This document shows, piece by piece, positions 33,836 to 41,753 of a stretch of DNA of 64,000 nt. Origin of the DNA: Pedobacter frigiditerrae (lineage in GTDB: Bacteria; Bacteroidota; Bacteroidia; Sphingobacteriales; Sphingobacteriaceae); the NCBI RefSeq assembly GCF_004331645.1, contig NZ_SJSK01000004.1:62001-126000 (forward strand), given 5' to 3'. The position numbers and the translations under genes were made by a program. How positions within the stretch are numbered: the stretch's first letter is position 1; every line of letters starts with the position of its first letter. Under the pieces are notes generated by a model that was not told the origin of the DNA, did not search any database, and saw only the letters and a program-made list of their open reading frames with translations.

Positions 33836-35545
33836 ATGAGTACAGGATTATCAGAACAGGAATTATTACGTCGCGATTCATTAAAACAACTTCGCGAGTT
33901 GGGCATCAACCCATATCCTGCAGAAGCTTATGAAATAAATGCCAATGCAGCAGACATTTTAGCGAACTACGAAAAAGATAAAACAGCATATAAGACCATC
34001 AGCCTTGCTGGTAGAATAATGGGACGTAATATCATGGGTGCAGCTTCTTTTGCTGAACTACAAGATGCAACTGGCCGTATTCAAATTTATTTAAAACGTG
34101 ATGAGCTTTGTCCTGGTGATGATAAGACACTTTACAATACTGTATTTAAGAAGTTATTAGATATCGGCGATTTCATCGGAATAGAGGGTTATGTTTTTAC
34201 TACACAAACTGGCGAAATCTCTATACACGTTACTAAATTCACTGTTCTATCGAAGTCTTTACGTCCTTTGCCTATTGTAAAACGTGATGATGAAGGAAAC
34301 GTTTATGATGGTTTTACCAATCCAGAGTTACGCTATAGAATGCGTTATGTAGATTTAACGGTTAACCCAGATTATAAACAAATCTTCATTAATCGCTCTA
34401 AAGTGATTAACACGATGCGTAATTACTTTGATAATCAGGGTTGGATGGAAGTAGAAACTCCTATTCTACAAGCTGTTCACGGTGGTGCAGCTGCCCGTCC
34501 GTTTGGCACGCACCACAATACTTTAGATATGCCTTTGTTTTTGCGTATTGCGAATGAATTGTATCTGAAAAGATTAATCGTAGCAGGTTTTGATGGTGTT
34601 TATGAGATTGGTAAGATGTTCCGTAACGAAGGGATGGACAGAACACACAACCCTGAATTCACCTCAATGGAAATCTATGTAGCTTATAAAGACTACGTTT
34701 GGATGATGGGTATGGTTGAAGAATGTTTAGAGAAAATTGCCGTAGCCATACATGGCTCTCCTATAGTAAAAGTTGGAGAACACGAAATTGATTTTGCTGG
34801 TCCGTACGAGAAATTAACGATGTACGAATCGATTCAAAAATATACAGGTATCGATGTTTCTGAAATGACTGAGGCTGAACTTGTACAGACTTGTACAGCT
34901 TTAGGAATAGCCACAGATGATACGATGGGTCGCGGTAAATTGGTTGATGAACTTTTCAGTGAGAAAGTGGAAGATAAATTAATTCAGCCAACATACATTA
35001 CCGATTATCCGATAGAGATGACTCCTTTAGCCAAGAAACACCGTAGTAAAGACGGCTTGGTTGAACGTTTCGAATTATTTGTAATGGGTAAAGAGATTGG
35101 TAATGCTTATACTGAGTTGAATGATCCAATTGACCAAAAAGAACGTTTTGAAGAGCAATTAAAATTAGCAGCCAGGGGCGATGACGAAGCAATGGCAATG
35201 GACGATGATTTTGTTCGTGCTTTAGAATACGGCATGCCTCCTACTTCTGGTTTAGGTATTGGCATAGACCGTTTGGTGATGTTAATGACAAATCAATCTA
35301 CCATACAGGAAGTATTGTTTTTCCCGCAGATGCGCCCAGAGAAAAAGAAAATTGAGCTTACAGCTGAAGAAGCAGAATTATTTGCCTTGGTTAAAGAAGA
35401 TCAGCAATATCTGCTAACCGATATTAAAGCAAAACTTGCTGATTGGAGCAATAAAAAATGGGATACAACTTTAAAAGGCCTAACTGGAAAAGGGATTTTA
35501 AAAGTTACAAAAACCGATGATGGTCTGTTTTTATCTGGTAAGTAG
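33836..35545 (+). CDS. lysS: Lysyl-tRNA synthetase, class II
   Basis: The protein has 569 residues. The OB-fold anticodon-binding domain (about 55-165) contains 'ISLAGRIMGRNIMGAASFAEL'; class II motif 2 is 'RNEGMDRTHNPEFTSMEIYVAY' in outline and motif 3 'GLGIGIDRLVMLMTNQSTI'. Compared with the E. coli enzyme it has an extra C-terminal segment of about 65 residues ('ELTAEEAELFALVKEDQQYL' onward), a known variant in Bacteroidota. The ATG is preceded by a -7 box. It ends before a REP unit and a hairpin terminator. Confidence 0.97.
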   Translation: MSTGLSEQELLRRDSLKQLRELGINPYPAEAYEINANAADILANYEKDKTAYKTISLAGRIMGRNIMGAASFAELQDATGRIQIYLKRDELCPGDDKTLYNTVFKKLLDIGDFIGIEGYVFTTQTGEISIHVTKFTVLSKSLRPLPIVKRDDEGNVYDGFTNPELRYRMRYVDLTVNPDYKQIFINRSKVINTMRNYFDNQGWMEVETPILQAVHGGAAARPFGTHHNTLDMPLFLRIANELYLKRLIVAGFDGVYEIGKMFRNEGMDRTHNPEFTSMEIYVAYKDYVWMMGMVEECLEKIAVAIHGSPIVKVGEHEIDFAGPYEKLTMYESIQKYTGIDVSEMTEAELVQTCTALGIATDDTMGRGKLVDELFSEKVEDKLIQPTYITDYPIEMTPLAKKHRSKDGLVERFELFVMGKEIGNAYTELNDPIDQKERFEEQLKLAARGDDEAMAMDDDFVRALEYGMPPTSGLGIGIDRLVMLMTNQSTIQEVLFFPQMRPEKKKIELTAEEAELFALVKEDQQYLLTDIKAKLADWSNKKWDTTLKGLTGKGILKVTKTDDGLFLSGK

Positions 35546-35549
35546 TTAG

Positions 35550-35685
35550 CGTCATTTCGACGATAGGAGAAATCTCTAAGTTATATAACCACTGGATTCT
35601 GTTTCTTATATAAAACTAACAGATATCTTACCGATAAATATCGGCACAAGCTCTCGCTTTGCTGCGTTCGACGTGACGGCGATGA
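35550..35685. repeat. REP-like unit with nested CCGATAAATATCGG palindrome
   Basis: GTCATTTCGACGATAGGAGA on the left and TGCGTTCGACGTGACGGCG on the right frame a unit of about 120 bp. The palindrome CCGATAAATATCGG (35631-35644) splits the right half. Confidence 0.65.
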
Positions 35686-35712
35686 GGCTTAACATAATCA
35701 TAACAAAAACTT

Positions 35713-35752
35713 AAAGGCTTGTTGTATAAATATACGACAAGCCTTCTTTAAT
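35713..35752 (+). terminator. Terminator downstream of lysS
   Basis: AAAGGCTTGT and ACAAGCCTT arms with a TGTATAAATATACG loop that is itself partly paired, followed by CTTTAATTTT. It ends 27 nt before the small gene at 35779. Confidence 0.75.
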
Positions 35753-35778
35753 TTTAGGCAGTTGAAAATAAGTATGTT

Positions 35779-35988
35779 ATGAATAGCACGAGCCTAGAAA
35801 TTACCGAAAAAGAATATTGCATTAAACTGAGCAAAGAAACATTTGATCTTTCTTTAATCCGTCAGTTAATTAAACGCATACAAGCAGAGGAATTATTTTT
35901 CAGTCGTAAAAATGATTTTGAAGAAGATTTAATCAGCAGAAGTTCGTCAGAATTTGAGGAGAACTTTGATAGATTGGATGATAAGTAG
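35779..35988 (+). CDS. Small acidic protein, antitoxin-like, unknown
   Basis: The protein has 69 residues: a short strand-like start 'MNSTSLEITEKEYCIKLSKE', one helix 'FDLSLIRQLIKRIQAEELFF', then an acidic tail 'EFEENFDRLDDK'. Strand-helix-acidic tail is a common outline of small type II antitoxins, but no toxin gene lies beside it, so this is only resemblance. It follows the lysS terminator and has no downstream partner on the same strand. Confidence 0.55.
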   Translation: MNSTSLEITEKEYCIKLSKETFDLSLIRQLIKRIQAEELFFSRKNDFEEDLISRSSSEFEENFDRLDDK

Positions 35989-36215
35989 GGAGTCCGAAAG
36001 TCAGTAAAGTCGGGAAGTCAGAAAGATTGTTGAGTTGTTAAGCTGTATGGAATTGAAAGACTAAAGCATGCGAACTATTACTTTGTGTTCTGTGACTCGC
36101 AACCTCCCTTGTATTTAGATAGAACCATCAGAAAATTAAAAAAACTAATAGATTCAAAAATCCGCAGGCTAAAGGTTATATATCCAAACCTCTGACTTGC
36201 GGACTTTAAAAACAT

Positions 36216-36758
36216 TTAACGAGAATATCTCACTTGTTGTTGTTTATCCATCATTCCCATCTGATCTTTCATTTGTTTGATTTGATCAGCTAGTAATTTT
36301 TGTTTATCCGCTTTTTTAGCTTCTGCAAGGTATCTATTTGCCTCTAGCTTATTTCTTTTACCCATTGCAATACCAGCTAAACTTAATTTAGCCAAGGCAA
36401 TGTTATGGTCCATATGTAATCCTAAATTTAATGCAGCCTTAAAATACTTTTCAGATTTCATAGGTGCTTTTCTAGATTCAATTAACCCGATTAATAAATT
36501 ATAATAACCGTGTTGAACCCTGTTTAACTCTTTTTCGTAACTTTTTATTCTTCCTAAGAATTGCTCTGCCTTTGGCATATTATCTTTACGTAAATACCAT
36601 TGAGCAATTAACATGTTTTCGTTGTAGAAATAAGTAATGAAAATGAATATGCTTAAAAAGACTAAAAGAATTCCCCAGCCCCAAAAGCCGAAGATAAAAA
36701 GTGCAACTGCTGCACCAACAAAAGCAAAGCCTATAATTAGGCGTATTAGATTTGGCAT
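36216..36758 (-). CDS. Membrane protein with TPR-like helical repeats
   Basis: The protein has 180 residues starting 'MPNLIRLIIGFAFVGAA'. Two membrane helices (about 3-22 and 25-44) are followed by a cytoplasmic or periplasmic helical domain with TPR-like pairs ('AQWYLRKDNMPKAEQFLGRI', 'KSEKYFKAALNLGLHM', 'NKLEANRYLAEAKKADKQ'). An upstream in-frame TTG at 36779 would add seven residues, but the ATG at 36758 fits better. The C-terminus is Met/Gln-rich and basic. Function is unknown; TPR membrane proteins usually act as scaffolds. Confidence 0.75.
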   Translation of the reverse strand: MPNLIRLIIGFAFVGAAVALFIFGFWGWGILLVFLSIFIFITYFYNENMLIAQWYLRKDNMPKAEQFLGRIKSYEKELNRVQHGYYNLLIGLIESRKAPMKSEKYFKAALNLGLHMDHNIALAKLSLAGIAMGKRNKLEANRYLAEAKKADKQKLLADQIKQMKDQMGMMDKQQQVRYSR

Positions 36759-36913
36759 AGAATTATAATATTTGTGCAAATATCGTGTTTATATACCAAA
36801 AAATAGATTTAAAATTTATAATTTCATCAAATATTACAAACGAAAGAAATGGAAATTTTATAAAAGTTAAACCATTTATATCCATTACCGTCATACCTTG
36901 AAATTATAATTAC

Positions 36914-37462
36914 ATGAAGAACATACTTACTGCCCTAACCTTATTATTTGCCATGAATGCAGGTGCACAAGAATTAAATAAAAAAATTGAAGACCCAAAT
37001 AGACATAAACAAGTCATGTTAAACTTGTGTACAAGAGAAGGAATTACTTCATTTCCAGAATTTAAAGAAAGTTACGACCCTAACTACGCTGCCTATAAAC
37101 CAGATTCTACTGCATTCGCAGCTTTATCTAAGCTCATCAAAGGTAAAAAAATTACTATTGTTTTAGGTACATGGTGTGGAGACAGTAAATATCAGGTTCC
37201 TCATTTCTTGAAAATAATGGATGGTCTTAAAATTGATGAAGATAAAATTACCATTATTGGAGTAGATGGTGCTAAACATGCTGAAAATGGCTTAATTGAC
37301 AGCTTGAAAATCACAAATGTTCCGACATTTATCTTCTTTGATAAAAAGGGAAAAGAGGTTGGCCGCATTACAGAGCATCCAAAAGAAACACTGGAAAAGG
37401 ATATGCTTAAAATTTTGGCAGTAACCAAGAAAACTAAGGCATCAGAAACAAAAACCAAGTAA
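36914..37462 (+). CDS. Secreted thioredoxin-fold protein with WCGDSK active site
   Basis: The protein has 182 residues. A signal peptide ends at 'NAGAQ' (about 19). The thioredoxin-like region has 'KITIVLGTWCGDSKYQVPHF' (Cys88) and the cis-Pro 'NVPTFIFFDKKGKEVGRI'. The second active-site Cys is missing: the motif is WCGDSK rather than WCxxC, so the protein cannot do normal dithiol exchange by itself. A WCGDS form is seen in a Bacteroidota thioredoxin subgroup. The stop is 1 nt before the ung ATG, so the two genes are likely co-transcribed. Confidence 0.82.
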   Translation: MKNILTALTLLFAMNAGAQELNKKIEDPNRHKQVMLNLCTREGITSFPEFKESYDPNYAAYKPDSTAFAALSKLIKGKKITIVLGTWCGDSKYQVPHFLKIMDGLKIDEDKITIIGVDGAKHAENGLIDSLKITNVPTFIFFDKKGKEVGRITEHPKETLEKDMLKILAVTKKTKASETKTK

Positions 37463-37463
37463 T

Positions 37464-38150
37464 ATGGCCGCAGCATTAGAACCGGGATGGTTAAATGTAT
37501 TAAGCGACGAACTTGAAAAGCCTTACATGAAGGAACTTAAATCCTTTTTGCTTCAAGAAAAGCAAAAAGGATTTGTTGTTTATCCGAAGGGGGCTGACAT
37601 TTTTAATGCTTTTAACCATACCCCATTTGATAAAGTTAAAGTTGTTATTTTAGGCCAGGACCCTTATCATGGACAGGGACAAGCGCATGGGCTTTCTTTT
37701 TCTGTTCAAAAAGGAATTGCTGTACCTCCATCCTTAAAAAACATGTACAAGGAATTGGCAGAAGAGTTCCCAGACTTCAAGACCCCGAGTCACGGTGATT
37801 TGACTACTTGGGCAGACCAAGGTGTTTTATTATTAAATGCAACTTTAACGGTTAGGGCAAACGAGGCAGGCTCACATCAGAAACGAGGTTGGGAAATATT
37901 TACAGATCACGTTATCTCACAATTATCAGCAAAAAAAACTGGCTTGGTATTTTTGCTTTGGGGTAAATTTGCGCAACAAAAGGAAAGCTTAATAGATACT
38001 AGTAAACATTTTGTATTGAAAGCTGCACACCCCTCTCCCTTTTCTGCTTACAATGGTTTTTTCGGTTCAAATCACTTTAAGAAAACAAATGAAATCTTAG
38101 AAAAAGAAGGCTTAGAGCCAATTAATTGGCAAATAGACCCCAACCCCTAA
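37464..38150 (+). CDS. ung: Uracil-DNA glycosylase
   Basis: The protein has 228 residues. It removes uracil from DNA. The catalytic water-activating Asp66 is in 'GQDPYHGQGQAHGLSFSV', and the DNA-inserting loop 'AAHPSPFSAYNGFFGSNHF' carries His189. Both are the textbook Ung signatures. The stop codon and the last residues (Asp-Pro-Asn-Pro) are encoded within a GACCCCAACCCCTAA repeat arm, so the C-terminal end differs from normal Ung and is set by the repeat. The gene follows the thioredoxin-fold gene by 1 nt. Confidence 0.97.
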   Translation: MAAALEPGWLNVLSDELEKPYMKELKSFLLQEKQKGFVVYPKGADIFNAFNHTPFDKVKVVILGQDPYHGQGQAHGLSFSVQKGIAVPPSLKNMYKELAEEFPDFKTPSHGDLTTWADQGVLLLNATLTVRANEAGSHQKRGWEIFTDHVISQLSAKKTGLVFLLWGKFAQQKESLIDTSKHFVLKAAHPSPFSAYNGFFGSNHFKKTNEILEKEGLEPINWQIDPNP

Positions 38151-38187
38151 AGGGGCTTTTATATTTCTCCCCCTTTAGGGGCTGGGG
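38138..38187. terminator. Bidirectional terminator from CCCCAACCCCTAAAGGGG repeat
   Basis: CCCCTAAAGGGG (38144-38155) is a perfect small hairpin followed by CTTTTAT; it also pairs with CCCCCTTTAGGGGCTGGGG about 20 nt downstream to give a larger inverted repeat between the convergent ung and Lrp genes. The ung stop codon lies inside the first arm. Confidence 0.75.
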
Positions 38188-38191
38188 GTAA

Positions 38192-38662
38192 TTAATACTC
38201 CAAAGGCACAATTGGCTCTTTCTTGGTAGTAGACATGATCATCATGGTTTGAAATGTTTTAACCACAGAAATCTTACTGATTTTATCCATGATTAAGCGC
38301 TCATAAGCTTTGATGTCATTTACGTAAACCTTCAATAAAAAATCTGCCTGACCTGTTACGTGGTGACATTCTGTAATTTCATTGATCTGATTCACTTCAT
38401 CCAAAAATATTTGAATGGTATTATTTTTATGAAAATCTAACTGAACTTGAATAAAGGTTTTAATACCTAATCCTAATTTTTCTTCATCAACTAAAGCATG
38501 GTAGCTTTTAATATAGCCAGACATTTCCAATTTACGAACTCGCTCCAAAGTTGGTGCAGGTGATAAGCCAATTTCTTGCGATAAAAGTAAATTGGTTATT
38601 CTACCATTTTCTTGAAGCAGTTTTAAAATTTTAAAATCGGTTTTATCTAGTTCTGTTGCCAT
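38192..38662 (-). CDS. Lrp/AsnC-family transcriptional regulator
   Basis: The protein has 156 residues. The N-terminal winged helix ('LDKTDFKILKLLQENGRITN', 'SQEIGLSPAPTLERVRKLEM') and C-terminal RAM-type ligand domain ('ITECHHVTGQADFLLKVYVN') are typical of single-domain feast/famine regulators. In-frame Met at 38683 adds seven residues, but 'MATELDKTDFK' at 38662 is the usual start. It is convergent with ung and divergent from the DtxR-family gene, from which it is separated by about 137 bp containing the palindromic operator. The effector amino acid is unknown. Confidence 0.93.
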   Translation of the reverse strand: MATELDKTDFKILKLLQENGRITNLLLSQEIGLSPAPTLERVRKLEMSGYIKSYHALVDEEKLGLGIKTFIQVQLDFHKNNTIQIFLDEVNQINEITECHHVTGQADFLLKVYVNDIKAYERLIMDKISKISVVKTFQTMMIMSTTKKEPIVPLEY

Positions 38663-38762
38663 AAAATTTGATTTGATGTTCAAAGGTAGTATACTAACGC
38701 AATGTAGCCAAATATTATTCTATAAAATTTAAGATTAAATACTTTTTATTTTATCAAAAATT

Positions 38763-38778
38763 TTTAGATTTGTCTAAA
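38763..38778. promoter_or_regulatory. DtxR-type operator palindrome TTTAGATTTGTCTAAA overlapping a -7 box
   Basis: Perfect 6-bp arms TTTAGA and TCTAAA with 4-nt spacer. It overlaps the -7 box TAGATTTG (38765-38772) of the downstream regulator gene, so binding would block transcription. The same palindrome, TTTAGATTAATCTAAA, lies in the promoter of the TonB receptor at 44067-44082. Known DtxR-family operators of the TTAGGTTAACCTAA type have the same symmetry (inference: autoregulation by the adjacent DtxR-family protein). Confidence 0.75.
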
Positions 38779-38799
38779 CTTATAATTAGATTAACAAAA

Positions 38800-39450
38800 A
38801 TGCAATCTTATACTGAAGAGAATTACCTTAAAATAATCTATCATTTATCTGTTATTAGTAATCCTGTGCAAACCAATGCCATTGCAGAGAAGATTCAAAC
38901 CAAGGCTGCCTCAGTTACAGATATGCTGAAAAAGCTATCTGACAAGGAGTTGGTTGATTATGTAAAATACCAAGGTGTTACCTTAACAGAAAAAGGAAAA
39001 CTTGCAGCGATAAACATCGTTAGGAAGCATCGCCTTTGGGAAGTTTTTTTAGTAGAAAAGTTAAATTTTAAATGGGATGAAGTACATGATGTAGCTGAGG
39101 AATTGGAACATATTAAATCAACTTTGTTGATAGAAAGATTAGATGAGTTCTTAGAATTTCCAAAAGTAGATCCTCATGGCGACCCTATACCCGATCAGCA
39201 CGGAAACTTTGCCGCCATATCTTTTGTAAAACTAAATAGGCTTAAAGTAAACGACAAGGGCACTATAACAGGAGTTAGCGAGCACTCTTCTCCTTTTCTA
39301 AAACACTTAGAAAAATTAGGATTGACATTGGGAAAAAAAATAGAAGTTTCAGAAATTATAGATTTTGATGGTTCTGTAGAATTATCGATAGATGGGAATA
39401 AAATAAACATTAGCAGAGAAGTAGCAAAACACATATTAATTAGCAAATAA
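38800..39450 (+). CDS. DtxR/MntR-family metal-dependent transcriptional regulator
   Basis: The protein has 216 residues. A DtxR-type winged helix covers 1-62 ('MQSYTEENYLKIIYHLS', 'AIAEKIQTKAASVTDMLKKL'), a metal-binding dimerisation domain about 63-140 ('VRKHRLWEVFLVEKLNFKWDEVH' and 'AEELEHIKS'), and a FeoA-like SH3 domain about 145-216 ('PFLKHLEKLGLTLGKKIEV'). Its neighbour is an Nramp transporter 1 nt downstream, making Mn(II) or Fe(II) the likely co-repressor. The ATG at 38800 is chosen over an upstream in-frame TTG. Its promoter holds the palindrome described separately. Confidence 0.92.
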   Translation: MQSYTEENYLKIIYHLSVISNPVQTNAIAEKIQTKAASVTDMLKKLSDKELVDYVKYQGVTLTEKGKLAAINIVRKHRLWEVFLVEKLNFKWDEVHDVAEELEHIKSTLLIERLDEFLEFPKVDPHGDPIPDQHGNFAAISFVKLNRLKVNDKGTITGVSEHSSPFLKHLEKLGLTLGKKIEVSEIIDFDGSVELSIDGNKINISREVAKHILISK

Positions 39451-39451
39451 G

Positions 39452-41308
39452 ATGGAGAAAAAATCACTAAGTGAGGTACATAAAAGTGTTGCTACGAACA
39501 AAAGAACAGGCTGGAAAAGGATTTTAGCTTTTATTGGCCCTGCTTATTTAGTAAGTGTAGGTTATATGGACCCAGGAAACTGGGCGACTGATATAGCTGG
39601 AGGTAGTAAATTTGGGTATCAATTAATTTGGATATTGCTGATGTCTAACTTAATTGCACTTTTACTACAATCATTAAGTGCCAGATTAGGTATTGTTAGA
39701 GGTTTAGACTTAGCCCAAGCATCCAGAAATGCCTATCCAAAATGGGTTAATTTCCCCATGTTTATACTGGCACAAACAGCCATTATTGCTTGCGACTTAG
39801 CCGAGATTATCGGTATGGCAATAGGTTTACATCTTTTATTTGGCCTGCCACTAATTTGGGGGGTTTCTGTCACCATTTTTGATACTGTTATTTTGCTTTT
39901 CTTACTTAACAAAGGGATGCGAAAGATGGAAGCTTTTATTGTTTCTATGGTATTTATTGTTGGTGTTTCGTTTCTTATCGAAATGTTTATTGTTGAACCT
40001 TCATTAAAAGAAATTGCTAAAGGGTTTAAGCCATCTATGCTTTCTGGAGAAGCTTTATATATTGCCATTGGTATAATTGGAGCTACTGTAATGCCACACA
40101 ATTTATATTTACATTCTTCATTGGTACAAACCAGGAAATTTGAAAGAGATAATAAAGGGATTAAAGAAGCCATCAAGTTTAATTTTATTGATACCGCAAT
40201 TGCCTTAAACCTTGCTTTTTTCGTAAATGCTGCCATCCTAATTCTAGCTGCTGCCGCCTTTTTCACAAATGGTTTCAACGATGTTGCTGAAATTCAAGAC
40301 GCACATAATTTATTGAGCCATATTTTTGGACCGATTGCTCCTGCTTTATTTGCCATTGCTTTAATTGCAGCCGGGCAAAGCTCTACAGTGACAGGAACCT
40401 TAGCAGGGCAAATTATAATGGAAGGACATTTAAACCTAAGGATTCAACCTTGGCTAAGAAGACTAATTACTCGTTTATTGGCTATTATACCTGCTTTTTG
40501 TACAATATTATTCTTTGGTGAGGATGCTCTTGGTGGACTTTTAATACTAAGTCAAGTGGTATTAAGTTTACAATTAGGCTTTGCCATTATTCCTTTAATT
40601 CACTTAACCTCTGATAAAAAAGAGATGAAAGATTTTACAATTAAAACTTGGGTTAAAGTTTTAGCATGGATGAGTGCTGTAGTAATTGTAAGTCTGAATA
40701 TAAAATTGGTTATAGAAGAAATTACAGGGTGGATTGCAGAAGCTGATGGTTGGTACATTTATGTAATTGTAATACCATTAGCCATATTGATTGGACTTTT
40801 ATTGGTTTACATTTTCTTATATCCTCTTTTAAGTAAAAAACAAAGGGTTGGAAATGTACCTCATGGAAATGCTTTGGCTATTGATACGGTAGAGAAGATT
40901 AATTATAAAAAAATTGGTATCACGGTAGATTTCTCTAAAAATGATAGGAATACCATTCGTCACGCCTTAATTCAAGGTGGAAAAGATGCACATTATTATT
41001 TAATCCATGTTGTGGAAACCGCAGCAGCAAGGTACCACGGCCAAACAACAATGGATCACGAGACACAGACTGATACTGAAAATCTAGAAAAATACAGATT
41101 AAATTTACTTGACTTGGGTTATGAGTCCAGTGCACACATAGGCTTTGGGGGAACTGCAAAAGCGATAGCTGAAATCACCAAACAAAACCATTTAGAGTTG
41201 TTGGTAATGGGAGCGCATGGACACAAGGGTTTAAAGGATTTGATATTTGGAACTACGGTAGATTCGGTAAGACACAAAGTTACTATACCGGTTTTAATTG
41301 TCCGTTAG
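39452..41308 (+). CDS. mntH: Nramp metal transporter fused to a universal stress domain (MntH-USP)
   Basis: The protein has 618 residues. Residues about 25-450 are an Nramp transporter: 'VGYMDPGNWATDIAGGSKFG' carries the metal-binding DPGNW of helix 1, 'GATVMPHNLYLHSSLVQTR' the MPHN of helix 6, and 11-12 membrane helices follow. Residues about 485-618 are a universal stress protein domain: 'KKIGITVDFSKNDRNTIRHA' and the nucleotide-binding 'VMGAHGHKGLKDLIFGTTVDS'. The gene begins 1 nt after the DtxR-family gene and is presumably co-regulated. It ends with a 4-nt overlap with the convergent thioredoxin-fold gene. Mn(II) and Fe(II) are both possible substrates. Confidence 0.92.
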   Translation: MEKKSLSEVHKSVATNKRTGWKRILAFIGPAYLVSVGYMDPGNWATDIAGGSKFGYQLIWILLMSNLIALLLQSLSARLGIVRGLDLAQASRNAYPKWVNFPMFILAQTAIIACDLAEIIGMAIGLHLLFGLPLIWGVSVTIFDTVILLFLLNKGMRKMEAFIVSMVFIVGVSFLIEMFIVEPSLKEIAKGFKPSMLSGEALYIAIGIIGATVMPHNLYLHSSLVQTRKFERDNKGIKEAIKFNFIDTAIALNLAFFVNAAILILAAAAFFTNGFNDVAEIQDAHNLLSHIFGPIAPALFAIALIAAGQSSTVTGTLAGQIIMEGHLNLRIQPWLRRLITRLLAIIPAFCTILFFGEDALGGLLILSQVVLSLQLGFAIIPLIHLTSDKKEMKDFTIKTWVKVLAWMSAVVIVSLNIKLVIEEITGWIAEADGWYIYVIVIPLAILIGLLLVYIFLYPLLSKKQRVGNVPHGNALAIDTVEKINYKKIGITVDFSKNDRNTIRHALIQGGKDAHYYLIHVVETAAARYHGQTTMDHETQTDTENLEKYRLNLLDLGYESSAHIGFGGTAKAIAEITKQNHLELLVMGAHGHKGLKDLIFGTTVDSVRHKVTIPVLIVR

Positions 41309-41751
41309 TATTTGATATTGTTAAGCACTTTAAATAAGTTAGTTGCTTTTATAAATCCTTTATGTTGATAAAGGATTTCATTAGCATTAGTTAATATATA
41401 AATTGATGGAAAAGTTAGCTTTTGCTTATTGGCTAGTATTATTGCCATTTCATGAAAACCTAAACTAGGATTAAATGAAAATTTATGGTTCTGGTAAACT
41501 ATGGGCGTTTGGTCTTCAGCATTTAACTCAACAAAGTAATATTGTTGGTCTAATAACTTAATAATAGCTGGTTCTTTAAAAACAGTTTCGTCCATTGCCT
41601 TGCAATAGTTGCACCAACTTGCGCTCACAAAAACTATTATGTTTTTCTTTTCTATATTTTGAAGACTGTCTAATTGATTAAAGCTATAGATCTTTTGCGC
41701 TTTACTTGATAAAGAACTAATCATCAACATTACAATCAACAAATATTTCAT
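41305..41751 (-). CDS. Secreted thioredoxin-fold protein (CNYC)
   Basis: The protein has 148 residues. The N-terminal signal peptide ends around 'SSKAQ' (19). The active site 'SASWCNYCKAMD' has Cys47 and Cys50, so it can act as a dithiol oxidoreductase. 'LTFPSIYILTN' carries the cis-Pro. Its start is 2 nt after the end of the TonB receptor gene on the same strand, so the two form an operon. Outer-membrane receptor plus periplasmic thioredoxin is an unusual pairing; a redox step in the transport of a metal complex or a maturation role is inference. Confidence 0.87.
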   Translation of the reverse strand: MKYLLIVMLMISSLSSKAQKIYSFNQLDSLQNIEKKNIIVFVSASWCNYCKAMDETVFKEPAIIKLLDQQYYFVELNAEDQTPIVYQNHKFSFNPSLGFHEMAIILANKQKLTFPSIYILTNANEILYQHKGFIKATNLFKVLNNIKY

Positions 41752-41753
41752 TG

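Noticed and set aside
35779..35988. Intact toxin-antitoxin pair
   Set aside because: Only one small antitoxin-like protein; no toxin-sized partner on either side.
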